The notes beneath the pieces are model-generated. The model saw only the letters and a program-made list of their open reading frames with translations, did not search any database and was not told the origin of the DNA. Positions 52,828 through 61,655 of a DNA stretch of 64,000 nt are shown one piece after another. A program made the position numbers and the translations under genes. Position 1 is the first letter of the stretch. The number at the start of each line of letters is the position of its first letter. Source of the DNA: Chloroflexota bacterium (lineage in GTDB: Bacteria > Chloroflexota > Anaerolineae > JAAEKA01); contig JAYELL010000002.1 in the NCBI GenBank assembly GCA_034717495.1, positions 52,751 to 116,750 on the forward strand, read 5' to 3'.

Positions 52828-54030
52828 ATGACACCACTGACCCCTCAAGATGAAAAAGCCTGCATCGAATTCCTGCAAGAACTGATTCGCATTCCCAGTT
52901 TTTCCGGTCAGGAGGCCGCAGTGGCTGCCCGCGTCGCCGATGAGATGCGGCGCGTCGGTTTTCCGTCGGTTCAGCGAGACCGAGCAGGCAATATCATTGG
53001 ACGGATTGGCAGCGGTGAGCGACGGCTCCTCTTCAACGGCCACATGGATATCGTCGGCACAGGCAACCGCGCCGCCTGGACCCACGATCCTTTCGAGGCT
53101 CATGTGGAAAATGCAGTGCTCTTTGGGCGCGGCGCTGTGGATATGAAATCTGGCCTGGCGGCGATGATCTATGGCGTCAAATCTCTGCTTGCCCGCCAGC
53201 CCTCTCTTGAAGGCGAAATCATTGTTGCGGCGGTCGTACAGGAAGAGCCCTGCGAAGGAATGGCCATGCAGATCCTCATGGAGCAGGAAGGACTCTGGCC
53301 CAGCCACGTGGTGTTGGGGGAACCCACCAATTTACAGGTGGCCCTGGGTCAACGAGGTCGCGTCGAACTGCGAGTTGAGACCCAGGGCCGCGCCTGCCAT
53401 TCATCCTCCCCGCACCTGGGCGAAAACGCCCTGAATGCTGCCGCCAAGGTCATCTTCGGCATCGATCTTCTTGGCACTCGGCTCGCGGGCGATCCCGATC
53501 TGGGCCGGGGATCGATGGCAGTGACCGGTATCACCTGTTCCGCCAACAGCAGGAACGCGGTGCCTGATCATTGTGAACTGGTCATCGATCGCCGGCTTAC
53601 CCTGGGTGAGACGCAGGAACGGGCAGTGGCCGAAGTACGACAGATCATGGAGCGCGAGGGGGTGAAAGGACAGGTCAGGGTTGCCGAGTACGAGACCCGA
53701 ACCTACACCGGACACGTAAGCCGCGGCAGAGAGTACTATCCGCCCTGGTTGATGCCCCGGGATGCGCCGCTGGTTAAGCAGGTTATCAAAAGTGTGGCTC
53801 GGGTTACTGGCAAGAATCCGCACTCAATTATCTGGCCCTTCTCCTCCGACGGAACCTATACGCGAGGGGTTGCCGGCGTTCCGACGGTCGGCTTCGGTCC
53901 GGGAGACCCAACCCTGGCCCACACAGTTGACGAGCATGTGCGGCTTGAGGATGTACTGCTCGCGGCTCGAGGCTACGCTGCCATAGCCCAGGAAATCGTC
54001 GGGGAAAAACTGGCTGTGGGCCGGTTTTGA
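52828..54030 (+). CDS. M20 family hydrolase, YgeY-like
   Basis: 400 residues. Metal motifs LFNGHMDIVGTG (near 72), GRGAVDMKSGLAAM (near 97) and VQEEPCEG (near 138), then GEPTNLQVALGQRGRVEL, HSSSPHLGENA and HTVDEHVRLEDV with the last His. The pattern WTHDPFEAHVENAVLFGRG and the later sections align with YgeY, a family linked to selenium/purine catabolism clusters in enterobacteria; related members are annotated as deacetylases. No such cluster is present here, so the substrate is unknown. Confidence 0.85.
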   Translation: MTPLTPQDEKACIEFLQELIRIPSFSGQEAAVAARVADEMRRVGFPSVQRDRAGNIIGRIGSGERRLLFNGHMDIVGTGNRAAWTHDPFEAHVENAVLFGRGAVDMKSGLAAMIYGVKSLLARQPSLEGEIIVAAVVQEEPCEGMAMQILMEQEGLWPSHVVLGEPTNLQVALGQRGRVELRVETQGRACHSSSPHLGENALNAAAKVIFGIDLLGTRLAGDPDLGRGSMAVTGITCSANSRNAVPDHCELVIDRRLTLGETQERAVAEVRQIMEREGVKGQVRVAEYETRTYTGHVSRGREYYPPWLMPRDAPLVKQVIKSVARVTGKNPHSIIWPFSSDGTYTRGVAGVPTVGFGPGDPTLAHTVDEHVRLEDVLLAARGYAAIAQEIVGEKLAVGRF

Positions 54031-54104
54031 TCCCACCAGACACGCGGGTGAGGTGGTGCATTCTGATTGATCCCGCAATCGTTTGCTGATGAGGTGTCGG
54101 GGTT

Positions 54105-55451
54105 TTGACAGGAAAACAACGTGACCTATGGGTACTGCTGGCAGTGGCCCTGGCCTTGCGGCTGGTACTCATGCCACTTCCCGATCCCTATGATGCAGAC
54201 CTGACAACTTTTTGGGCACCCTGGATGCAGCAAGGGGCCGAACAGGGCCTGGCCTATCTCTACAGCCATGGGGATCCTCCGGTTAACTATCCTCCACTTT
54301 ATCTTTCATGGCTGGCACTGGCGGGACTCCTCTACAAGAGCATTGCTCCGGCGATGCCAGCTTCGCCTCTGCAAAGTTTTTTGATTAAGCTGCCGGCGGT
54401 GCTGGCAGATCTTGGCATCGTGTTTTTATTATACCGGGGCGCGAGATGGGTCAGCGGATCGAACAGGCTGGGTTTCGCCCGGGCATGGCTGCCGGTAAAC
54501 AGTTTTCCCACCTTTGCCTTTCTGGTGGCGGCCCTTTGGGCACTCAATCCGGCGGTAATTTATGTAAGCGCCTTCTGGGGCCAGGTAGACTCGATCCACA
54601 CCTTCTTTTTGTTGGCTGCACTTATGGCAGCCCTGACCAGGCGTTGGGGAATGTCCGGTGTCCTGATAGTATTGGGACTGCTGACTAAGCTGCAGGCCGT
54701 GGTGCTGTTGCCATTGCTCCTTTACCTCGCGTGGCGAGCAGGCTACAGATCATTGGGCCGCTTTGCCGCTGGCAGCCTTGGGACCCTCGCTACCACCCTG
54801 ATTCTCTTTGCGGGATCAAATACGCTGCTACCGATGATGCAGGTGTATGGGGGTTCGGTCGGCTATTTTGACAAATTGACCGTCAATGCCTATAACACAT
54901 GGTGGCTGGTCGATGTTCTTGGCAAGCGGCTGTTTGGAGAACACTTTTTGGACAGTTACCAGGTAATTGGCCCGCTGTCCCTGAGGTGGATCGGCCTGCT
55001 CCTGATGGCTGGCTACGCAGTGCTGGTCCTCTGGCGGCTTGATCGAACTGGCTGGTGGCTGAAAAATCGAGAGGAAATGGATCACGAGTTGCATGTTTTT
55101 TTCGCCGCCGGCATGCTCGTGTTCGGCTTTTTCATGTTGCCCACCGAGATCCACGAACGCTACATCTTGCCAGCCCTGGCCTTTCTGGCTATGATCGCCT
55201 GGTGCCAGCGCGGTCTGCTGATTGCCTACCTGCTGCTATCGTTCACGGTATTGATAAACCTGCTCGAAGTATTACCCTTCGCGCCCTGGCTCTATCGGAG
55301 CTTTGCATCGGTGGAAGGGGAACGGGTCTTGCTTGCCGTGATCAACGTGGTGTTGTTCCTGTGGTTGAACTGGCGCTATCTTGGCACGACACCTTTGGCC
55401 AGGCCAGGGCCCACCCCGATGGCTGGCGCTGAAACTGCTGGCCAGGCGTAG
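54105..55451 (+). CDS. Membrane glycosyltransferase (GT39/mannosyltransferase-like)
   Basis: 448 residues with about ten membrane helices. After the first helix, MPLPDPYDADLTTFWAPWM contains the acidic pair expected in the first outer loop of GT-C enzymes; NYPPLYLSWLAL and LNPAVIYVSAFWGQVDSIHT follow, as in polyprenyl-phosphate-mannose transferases. It would use a lipid-linked sugar on the outer face. The start is TTG 54105 with GAGGTG about 12 bases before. The product glycan is unknown; proximity to the exopolysaccharide genes is suggestive. Confidence 0.82.
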   Translation: MTGKQRDLWVLLAVALALRLVLMPLPDPYDADLTTFWAPWMQQGAEQGLAYLYSHGDPPVNYPPLYLSWLALAGLLYKSIAPAMPASPLQSFLIKLPAVLADLGIVFLLYRGARWVSGSNRLGFARAWLPVNSFPTFAFLVAALWALNPAVIYVSAFWGQVDSIHTFFLLAALMAALTRRWGMSGVLIVLGLLTKLQAVVLLPLLLYLAWRAGYRSLGRFAAGSLGTLATTLILFAGSNTLLPMMQVYGGSVGYFDKLTVNAYNTWWLVDVLGKRLFGEHFLDSYQVIGPLSLRWIGLLLMAGYAVLVLWRLDRTGWWLKNREEMDHELHVFFAAGMLVFGFFMLPTEIHERYILPALAFLAMIAWCQRGLLIAYLLLSFTVLINLLEVLPFAPWLYRSFASVEGERVLLAVINVVLFLWLNWRYLGTTPLARPGPTPMAGAETAGQA

Positions 55452-55490
55452 CAACACCGAAACCATCCTGGAAACGAGAAGCGAAAATCG

Positions 55491-56336
55491 ATGGATTGGA
55501 AACACTATCTTAGCGACTACAACGAAGGACTCGGCCTGGTCTACGAGCGCTTCATTCTCAACGACTTTCTGCTGGCCCTTCAGAGAACCCACGGCGTTGA
55601 ACAGGTTCTTGAGGCCCCTCTCTACGGCATGGCCGGCGTCAGCGGAATCAACAGTGTCGCATTGGCTCAGGTTGGTTGCCAGGTAACCCTTGCCGACGAT
55701 AACGCTGAACGCCTGGCAGGAATCCAATGCATTTGGGACGAGCTGGCGTTGCCGGTGAACCTGGTCCAGGTGCGGCAGTGGGATCGTCTGCCTTTTCCAG
55801 ACGATTGCTTCGATCTGGCCTGGGAATGGGCAGGTCTTTGGTACCTGCCCGACGGCCGAGGCCTGTTAAGGGAACTGGCTCGGGTAAGCCGAAAGCTGAT
55901 TTTTGTTGCCATGCCCAACCGCTGGCAGGTGGGCTATTTTCTGCGGAAATACCTGCTGGAACCGGAGTTCTTCGAAATCATTGGACAGCGAGAAGGTTGG
56001 ACCAACATGGCAGCAATCAGGAGATACCTGGAAGCCCTGGAGCTTGAAATCATCGACCAGGGTGTGCTTGACGTACCACCCTGGCCCGATACCGTCATGC
56101 CGGCAGGAGAGGTCCTGGAGAAGCTGGGCATTCGATCAAGTCGCCTGCAAGGGCAATTCAGCGGCGATGACTGGCAATGGTCCACTATGGCCTACTACCT
56201 GGGGACTCAGCCCGATTTGCGGGAAGAGGTCCTGCGCTACGCCTGGCTGGACGAAGCCCCGCTGCCCTGGCAACTCAAGGCAGTCTGGGCGCATCACCGC
56301 TATCTGCTTGCGTTGAAACTGGATGCGCCATCCTGA
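55491..56336 (+). CDS. Class I SAM-dependent methyltransferase
   Basis: 281 residues. The SAM-binding strand is degenerate: EAPLYGMAGVSGINSVALAQVG in place of the usual GxGxG, then VTLADDNAERL (acidic residue for ribose) and LPFPDDCFDLAWEWAGLWYLPD as motif IV. The C-terminal half is helical without known domains. It follows the GT39-like gene by 39 bases, presumably in one transcript. The substrate is unknown. Confidence 0.75.
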   Translation: MDWKHYLSDYNEGLGLVYERFILNDFLLALQRTHGVEQVLEAPLYGMAGVSGINSVALAQVGCQVTLADDNAERLAGIQCIWDELALPVNLVQVRQWDRLPFPDDCFDLAWEWAGLWYLPDGRGLLRELARVSRKLIFVAMPNRWQVGYFLRKYLLEPEFFEIIGQREGWTNMAAIRRYLEALELEIIDQGVLDVPPWPDTVMPAGEVLEKLGIRSSRLQGQFSGDDWQWSTMAYYLGTQPDLREEVLRYAWLDEAPLPWQLKAVWAHHRYLLALKLDAPS

Positions 56337-56544
56337 GAACCGGTCGTGCTGGCTGCTTCTCACACTTGCTTCCCGGGTTTGTTCCGGGGCTTCTCGAGAG
56401 TCAAGAACCAACAACTGTCCCCTCTCCTGGCGCAGGCCGTCCACGAATAGGGGAAAAGTGGGAAAGAAGGCTTTTTGGGCGTGATATGCGCCGATCAGGC
56501 ACATAGGTCCAGCTTGCCAACGGAAACCGAGAATTGGGCCTGGC

Positions 56545-56916
56545 TCATAGCACTGCCGTTCGGCTCGTTGCCGGTCCGTTTGCCTGCGCAGCATGGCTGC
56601 GAGCGCACTTTGCACACAGGGTCGTGGCCGGCACGATTTCCAACCGTTCGGGATCAATGCGCTCGCCACACATATCGCATCGGCCATAATCCCCCGCGGC
56701 AACTCGGGCCAACGCCTGTTGCAACTCTTCGATCTGCTGTTCGATCCGCCCGCTCCGTGCCAGAGCCATTTCCCAGGAATAGACGCCGGTGCTGCCAGTG
56801 CCCAAGCCCAACTCGGGGCGATCCTGGAGTCGCTTGTTTAACGTCTCCAATTCCTCCTGAGACCGCGCCAGCTTCTCTTTCAGTTTCTGTTCTTCAGCTG
56901 TCATCTTTTTTTTCAT
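56545..56916 (-). CDS. DksA/TraR-family zinc-finger protein
   Basis: About 123 residues. A long N-terminal coiled coil (EEQKLKEKLARSQEELETLNKRL) and the C4 zinc finger CDMCG...CAKC (YGRCDMCGERIDPERLEIVP) are typical of TraR/DksA-type RNA-polymerase secondary-channel proteins. The acidic DxxDA tip of DksA is not evident, so it may be a relative such as YocK/TraR-like. The start is uncertain: ATG 56916 is used, GTG 56946 extends by 10 residues, and neither has a convincing site. Confidence 0.8.
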   Translation of the reverse strand: MKKKMTAEEQKLKEKLARSQEELETLNKRLQDRPELGLGTGSTGVYSWEMALARSGRIEQQIEELQQALARVAAGDYGRCDMCGERIDPERLEIVPATTLCAKCARSHAAQANGPATSRTAVL

Positions 56917-56999
56917 TTCGCAGTTACCAATCTTCCGTTTCTTCACCCATTTTATTCTCTAACTGATGTTACGCAGTTGGAGTGATACCTTGCCGGCCG

Positions 57000-57110
57000 C
57001 CGTTCTCTGACCACCGACCGCAGACCGCGGCTGATTCTTGCCGACACACAACTGCCGTCCGTCGTCTGCGGTCTTCTGAAGGCCGTGTCGCGGTCTGCCG
57101 TCCTCCAAGC
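57000..57110. repeat. Intergenic GGTCTGCCGTCC-type repeats
   Basis: Iterated words such as CCGTCCGTCGTCTGCGGTC and GCGGTCTGCCGTCC, similar to those at ~1318-1380. There is no gene in the 219-base gap. Confidence 0.4.
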
Positions 57111-57165
57111 ACATTGTTACCTGTGCAACTCCAGTTCTCCAAAAGAAGCCAGGCTTGTGGGATGA

Positions 57166-57681
57166 CTATGCGACCATCAGATCGGGATTCTCCTTCATGA
57201 AAGTGGAGAGCTCCGACATGATCAGTTGGTCTGCCTCCTCGGTATTGCTGCCGGTCACTATGGCCATCTCCTCGGCCAGCATGTTTCGCCCGCAGTTCAG
57301 CAGGTCGTTATCGGCCTTGGTCAAATGATCCACTTCCTTGTGCCAGGCCAGATCACGTACAGCCTCGGCAAGGGGGATCGCCTTGGCCATTTCCAGTTTC
57401 TTGCGGACAGTAGCCTGCCGGGCTTTGGAATTCTCCGGCAACTCGTCGGGAGCGCTCCCAAGGATGTCCAGAACCCGATTGAGTTTGCTTCTCGACATGA
57501 CCGGACGGACGCCCAATTCAACGGCATTGGCGATCGGAACCCGCACCGAAAGGCGTTGTTCCTTCATTTCGATGACGTAGTAGCGTTCATAGCCTTCGAT
57601 CAAATCGAAACTTCTCACGCCGGTGATTTGTCCGGTCCCCAATCTCGGGTGAACGACGTGGTCACCGATTGCAAAATCCAT
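57166..57681 (-). CDS. carD: CarD-family transcription regulator
   Basis: 171 residues. The N-terminal RNA-polymerase-binding Tudor-like domain (FAIGDHVVHPRLGTGQITGV, YYVIEMKEQRLSVRVP) is followed by the helical C-terminal DNA-minor-groove-binding part. CarD/CdnL stabilises open promoter complexes and in actinobacteria affects rRNA transcription. ATG 57681 is preceded by AGGAGA. It follows the recombinase gene by 44 bases on the same strand. Confidence 0.9.
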   Translation of the reverse strand: MDFAIGDHVVHPRLGTGQITGVRSFDLIEGYERYYVIEMKEQRLSVRVPIANAVELGVRPVMSRSKLNRVLDILGSAPDELPENSKARQATVRKKLEMAKAIPLAEAVRDLAWHKEVDHLTKADNDLLNCGRNMLAEEMAIVTGSNTEEADQLIMSELSTFMKENPDLMVA

Positions 57682-57725
57682 TGTGTTCTCCTATCCAGGC
57701 GTTGACTGAGCTCTTCTTGCCGATG

Positions 57726-58592
57726 TCAGGCCATCGTTCTGGCCGTAATGTACTTCACAGCAGTCTCCGGGCGACGGATACCCAGACGTTGTACCAACAG
57801 GTCAAAATCACCGGTCCTCTTCCAGAGTTCTCTCGCGTAGAAATCGCGCAACGATTTTGCTGTAAGATCCAGCCTGGCGGCTTTTCCCAGATTGGCTACG
57901 CTCTGTTGCACGGAGCGAATCGATAGCGGGCCCCCGTCTCGACCGAAAAGGAGGTAGGGACAGCCAGGCTCCGACGGACGTCTTTGATCGAGAAAGTCCT
58001 GCAAAGCGGCTTGCGTCGCCCTGCTTAGCGGGATAGTGCGCGCCGCTGTTCTGCCCTGTTGACGAATGGTCAACAGGGCTCTCTGCTGGCCAAGTTGCAG
58101 GTCATCCATCTGAAGAAGGGTGATCTCACGGGCCCGTAACCCTGCACGCAACAGCAAATGGAGGACAACCAAGTCTCGCGCCGCGTTCCGGGAGTTGGGC
58201 GCCTCGGCGATCTCCATGAGATGCTGGACTTGCTCCTGTGTCAACACTCGGATCGTCGATGGGCTCGACAGGGCCAGCAATGGCACCTTCTGCGCAGGGT
58301 TGTCCTGTTGCAGACCCATTGCCTGCAAAAAACGTCCGAACTTGCGCAGGCTCTGCATCACGCGGTTTATGCTGGCAGGTGGACGAGCCACCGCTTCTTG
58401 CAGGTACAGCTTATAGGCTGCCACATCAAGCGAGGAGAAAGTGTCCGGTGTCGAGCTGCATTCTGCTTGCTGCAACCAGTTCACAAAACTGCGCACATCA
58501 AGCCGGTAGCTGGCAACTGTATTTTGAGCCAGTCCGCTCTCTTTGAGGTATAGCTCGAATCGGTTCAGTGCTTGGGCCCAGGAAAGCGTCAT
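57726..58592 (-). CDS. Tyrosine recombinase-like protein with substituted catalytic histidines
   Basis: 288 residues of Xer-like architecture: an N-terminal core-binding domain (RFELYLKESGLAQNTVASYR) and a C-terminal catalytic fold. Arg153 (GLRAREI), Arg249 (AKSLRD) and Tyr281 (VKYITA) are present. The first His of HxxR is Lys246 and the later His is Ile272 (LGIRRP). The beta-hairpin Lys is also not seen (IRQQGRTAARTIP). Two or three active-site positions are thus changed, so it may be inactive or a regulator/architectural protein. It lies upstream of carD in one transcription direction. Confidence 0.82.
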   Translation of the reverse strand: MTLSWAQALNRFELYLKESGLAQNTVASYRLDVRSFVNWLQQAECSSTPDTFSSLDVAAYKLYLQEAVARPPASINRVMQSLRKFGRFLQAMGLQQDNPAQKVPLLALSSPSTIRVLTQEQVQHLMEIAEAPNSRNAARDLVVLHLLLRAGLRAREITLLQMDDLQLGQQRALLTIRQQGRTAARTIPLSRATQAALQDFLDQRRPSEPGCPYLLFGRDGGPLSIRSVQQSVANLGKAARLDLTAKSLRDFYARELWKRTGDFDLLVQRLGIRRPETAVKYITARTMA

Positions 58593-58798
58593 CTTGTCAG
58601 TGGTTCAGAACTCTGCACATAATCTTTGTTATGCGTGCGCATTTTACCATGGAAGATCGCTTTCGTCAAACAGAATGTGGGATTCATCCCGGCAACCAGG
58701 CAAGATCCGCACGATCTCTGGATCAAATCATGTGGGATCAGTTTTCTTTCTTGATGCCAGGGCTGCGGCGATCATTTCGATTACCCCGTCAAGTAACG

Positions 58799-58804
58799 TA
58801 TAAT
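58799..58804 (+). promoter_or_regulatory. Candidate promoter (-10) of the SH3b lipoprotein gene
   Basis: TATAAT at 58799-58804 with TTCGAT 17 bases upstream (58776-58781). The leader of ~145 bases contains the repeats noted next. Confidence 0.5.
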
Positions 58805-58850
58805 AGCCAGACGATCGATGCTCACGTCGAAATACTGCGGGTAGCAGGTA

Positions 58851-58917
58851 TTGCAGGTACCGGTCCACTTGTTTCCTTGTCTACTTGTTTCCCTATTCCT
58901 CGTCTACCTGTACCTGC
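58851..58917. repeat. ACTTGTTTCC direct repeats flanked by GCAGGTAC/GTACCTGC
   Basis: ACTTGTTTCC occurs at 58867-58876 and 58883-58892 (16-base period), framed by GCAGGTAC (about 58851) and its inverse GTACCTGC (about 58910). The remaining part of the 359-base gap (58593-58951) has no gene. Confidence 0.5.
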
Positions 58918-58951
58918 CACGTAGCTACCGAGAGCTTACGGAGAGATTCCC

Positions 58952-59818
58952 ATGAAGAGCCGCCTTTTCCTTCCCTTTCTTTTGATCCCTGTCCTTATCC
59001 TTGTGACCTCCCTGGCCTGCGACATTCCTGGCAGCGGCACTATCGACGAGATCAACCTGCCTGATGTTTCTCCCGACCAATTGAAGGAGCTCATCGACAC
59101 AGGCCGGCAGCTTCTACCACTGGCCCGGCAGGTTGCCACGTTGACCGCCTCCCAGGAGAACCTGGGCGCCCTGTTGGAATCGCCAGAGATGGGAAATGTG
59201 CGCTGGACCGGTTCGGTACGAGCCCAATTGACGGTCGTGCGCCTGGTCTGTAACCAGATTCATCTTGTCGATCCCCCCGAGGGGGTGGCAGGCATTTACC
59301 AGGCCCTCGTAGACGTATGCGGTGACTGCCAGAAGACGGTAGACATTGTCCTCGACGGCATTGACAACCTGGATGTCAACGCCATCAGCCAGGCCACCGT
59401 AACAGGCCAGAGCTGTCTCGACGGCCTCAAATCCAATCAGGCAGCGATCGATGAGCTGAAGGAAAAGATCAACCTCGATTTGGATGATCTCCCCCTGGAC
59501 AAGCTGAATCTTGAGGAGTTGAATCTTCCGGGCCTGTCGGAGATTGACCTGCCCGATCTCGGCCTGGAACAGTTGGGGGAAACATCACCCAAACCACCGA
59601 CGGTCAATGCCGGATCCAATCTCAGGGCTGGCCCTGGCGCCGATTTCGATCGGGCAGGTGGCCTGACCGAGGGAACAGTGGTCGCTGTGATTGGCAGGAA
59701 TCAGGCTGGCGATTGGCTGGCTCTGGAAGTAGATGGATTGGGCACGGTTTGGATCGCCGCTTTTCTCATCGAGAATCCCCCCGATCTGGACAACCTGCCC
59801 GTGATAGTGTCGGAATGA
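58952..59818 (+). CDS. Lipoprotein with C-terminal SH3b domain
   Basis: 288 residues. The signal peptide ends in a lipobox TSLAC (Cys23). The middle is helical with four Cys (VCNQI, VCGDC, SCLDG) and Leu/Asp-rich repeats (LDDLPLDKLNLEELNLPGL). The last ~70 residues are an SH3-like (SH3b) domain: NLRAGPGADFDRAGGLTEG and GDWLALEVDGLGTVWIA. SH3b domains usually bind cell-wall or surface polymers. Specific role unknown. Confidence 0.8.
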   Translation: MKSRLFLPFLLIPVLILVTSLACDIPGSGTIDEINLPDVSPDQLKELIDTGRQLLPLARQVATLTASQENLGALLESPEMGNVRWTGSVRAQLTVVRLVCNQIHLVDPPEGVAGIYQALVDVCGDCQKTVDIVLDGIDNLDVNAISQATVTGQSCLDGLKSNQAAIDELKEKINLDLDDLPLDKLNLEELNLPGLSEIDLPDLGLEQLGETSPKPPTVNAGSNLRAGPGADFDRAGGLTEGTVVAVIGRNQAGDWLALEVDGLGTVWIAAFLIENPPDLDNLPVIVSE

Positions 59819-59880
59819 GGACCGGCTGCCGGTAAACCCAATTCAATGGAAAACCATCTCAACCGGCCGGAGAGGCGACG

Positions 59881-61452
59881 CTAGCGCAGCGTGACAAAGA
59901 CCGGGATGGTGTCCTGCCCCGGCTCCGGCGCAGCCAGGGCAATGCCAATCGACGGTGCATCTTCCGCCAGCCGTACACCTTCAACCCATACCTTCTTCAG
60001 AGCACGAGCGTTGCCCGCCACATCCGATGCCGTCAATCGCCGCCCCGGTTGGATATCCGCGCCGGCTTCCACCTTGACCTGAGCCACGCCCAGCACGGTG
60101 AGCGCCACGTAGTCGCCCGGTTGGGCTGGGCCCTCGGCGCTGCGCAGTTCCAGAACGAGGTCCTGGTCTTTTTCATCCTCGTGCCGGGGCTTGGGGGTGA
60201 GCGCCATGCGCCCCTCCACCACGCCCACGATACCACCGAAGGAACCGGAATCGGCTGGACGAACCAGGGCCAGTGGTACGGAGCTGTCCGGTAGCGGTTC
60301 AGTCACTCCTACCGCTGCCACCACCTGGCCGGCAGTGAGGGCCTGGTCGCCCGTGACCTGGGCGATTATGGTGAGGGAACTGAGGGTAACGTTGCTGCCC
60401 GAGATCTTGTCGGGGGTGATGAGACCCCACTCACCGTCCGCATCGGTGGTGTGGGCATAAACACCGTTGCTATCAGCTTCGTGTACATACACGCCGTCGC
60501 CGCCTGCCGAGTCTACGTACAGGCCGGCGTCACCCACCGTGCCCACCCTAACACCGTGATTGTTCGCTGAGTCCACTTGCACGCCGCTCTGCTGTGCTGA
60601 ATCCACTTGCACGCCGTTGCCGCCCACCGTCGAGCTCACACGCACACCATGGTCGCCCGCCGATTCCACGTGCACGCCATCGACATGCGCAGAGTCCACA
60701 TGCACACCGTTGCCGCCCACCGTCGTGCCCACCCAAACACCGTGATTGCCCGCCGATTCCACGTGCACGCCATCGACATGCGCAGAGTCCACATGCACAC
60801 CGTTGCCGCCCACCGTCGAGCCCACACGCACACCGTGGTTGCCCGCCGATTCCACCACCACACCGATCTCTGTCGCCGAGCCCACGTACACGCCGTCGCC
60901 GCCTGCCGAGTCCACGTACAGACCGGCGTCACCCACCGTGCCCACCCAAACACCGTGATTGTTCGCCGAGTCCACTTGCACGCCGCTCTGGTGCGCCGAA
61001 TCCACTTGCACGCCGTTGCCGCCCACTGAGTTCACGTGCAGGCCGTTGTTGTCCGCATGATTCACATACACGCCGTCACCGGCCACCCAGTCCACTTCCA
61101 ATCCGGTTCCAACACTATTACTGAGCCAGAGGGGAGCTGCATAGTCAGGATAGCTAAACGCCCCGCTGATGACCAGAGGGTTGTCGATGCCCACCCAGGT
61201 CTGCCCCAGGTGGTTGTGGTCGTTGTCGCTGGTGAAGGTGCCGGTCTCACTCCAGTGACCGGCGGTAAGCTGAATGTCGTGGACGTCGATATCGCCATCA
61301 TGGTCGACATCGCAGGCAGGGTCGTAGATGCCAGTCGATGTGCTGCAGCCGCCATTGTTCAGGGTCGCCGGTTCCGGTGCGCCTGCCGCCACAGCCAGGG
61401 TGGTCAACAGGGCCAGGGCAATCATGAGGGAAATGAGCCGAAACGCTTTCAT
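59881..61452 (-). CDS. Secreted repeat protein with dockerin-like motif (paralogue B)
   Basis: 523 residues. Signal peptide at 1-25. The single dockerin-like motif GIYDPACDVDHDGDIDVHDI plus TAGHWSETG is shared with the genes at 33521 and 35767. About 18 short repeats of the type GVHVDSA/GVWVGT (about 130-330) are predicted to form a beta-solenoid. The C-terminal domain (SNVTLSSLTIIAQVTGDQALTAGQ onward) resembles that of paralogue A. GGGAGG precedes ATG 61452, and the leader wording GGGAGGCACACC nearly repeats that of paralogue A. Function unknown, probably surface or matrix. Confidence 0.75.
   Translation of the reverse strand: MKAFRLISLMIALALLTTLAVAAGAPEPATLNNGGCSTSTGIYDPACDVDHDGDIDVHDIQLTAGHWSETGTFTSDNDHNHLGQTWVGIDNPLVISGAFSYPDYAAPLWLSNSVGTGLEVDWVAGDGVYVNHADNNGLHVNSVGGNGVQVDSAHQSGVQVDSANNHGVWVGTVGDAGLYVDSAGGDGVYVGSATEIGVVVESAGNHGVRVGSTVGGNGVHVDSAHVDGVHVESAGNHGVWVGTTVGGNGVHVDSAHVDGVHVESAGDHGVRVSSTVGGNGVQVDSAQQSGVQVDSANNHGVRVGTVGDAGLYVDSAGGDGVYVHEADSNGVYAHTTDADGEWGLITPDKISGSNVTLSSLTIIAQVTGDQALTAGQVVAAVGVTEPLPDSSVPLALVRPADSGSFGGIVGVVEGRMALTPKPRHEDEKDQDLVLELRSAEGPAQPGDYVALTVLGVAQVKVEAGADIQPGRRLTASDVAGNARALKKVWVEGVRLAEDAPSIGIALAAPEPGQDTIPVFVTLR
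60560..61060. repeat. Tandem repeats in paralogue B
   Basis: Near-identical blocks of ~87-90 bases (for example two blocks with CGCAGAGTCCACATGCACAC at about 60680 and 60780) encode the GVHVDSAHVDGVHVESA repeats. Recent duplication is implied. Confidence 0.7.
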
Positions 61453-61499
61453 GGTGTGCCTCCCGTGCGCAATATGTGGTTTTGAGGGTCAATGCACCT

Positions 61500-61505
61500 A
61501 TTATA
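61500..61505 (-). promoter_or_regulatory. Candidate -10 box for paralogue B
   Basis: Minus strand TATAAT at 61500-61505, no good -35. Confidence 0.35.
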
Positions 61506-61579
61506 CCACAGATCACAGCCAGGAGTCGGTCAATTTCGCCTGATTGCACAGGGATAAGGGTGTCGGGGAGGCCTGCAGA

Positions 61580-61609
61580 TTGACGGGTACGCTGCGGCTC
61601 GGGTACAAT
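61580..61609 (+). promoter_or_regulatory. Promoter of the FAH/CoA-transferase pair
   Basis: TTGACG (61580-61585), 18-base spacer, TACAAT (61604-61609). Confidence 0.65.
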
Positions 61610-61655
61610 GCACTTGCACAATCTTCCGCAACCATCGGGCGACTCCGGAGTGGAT

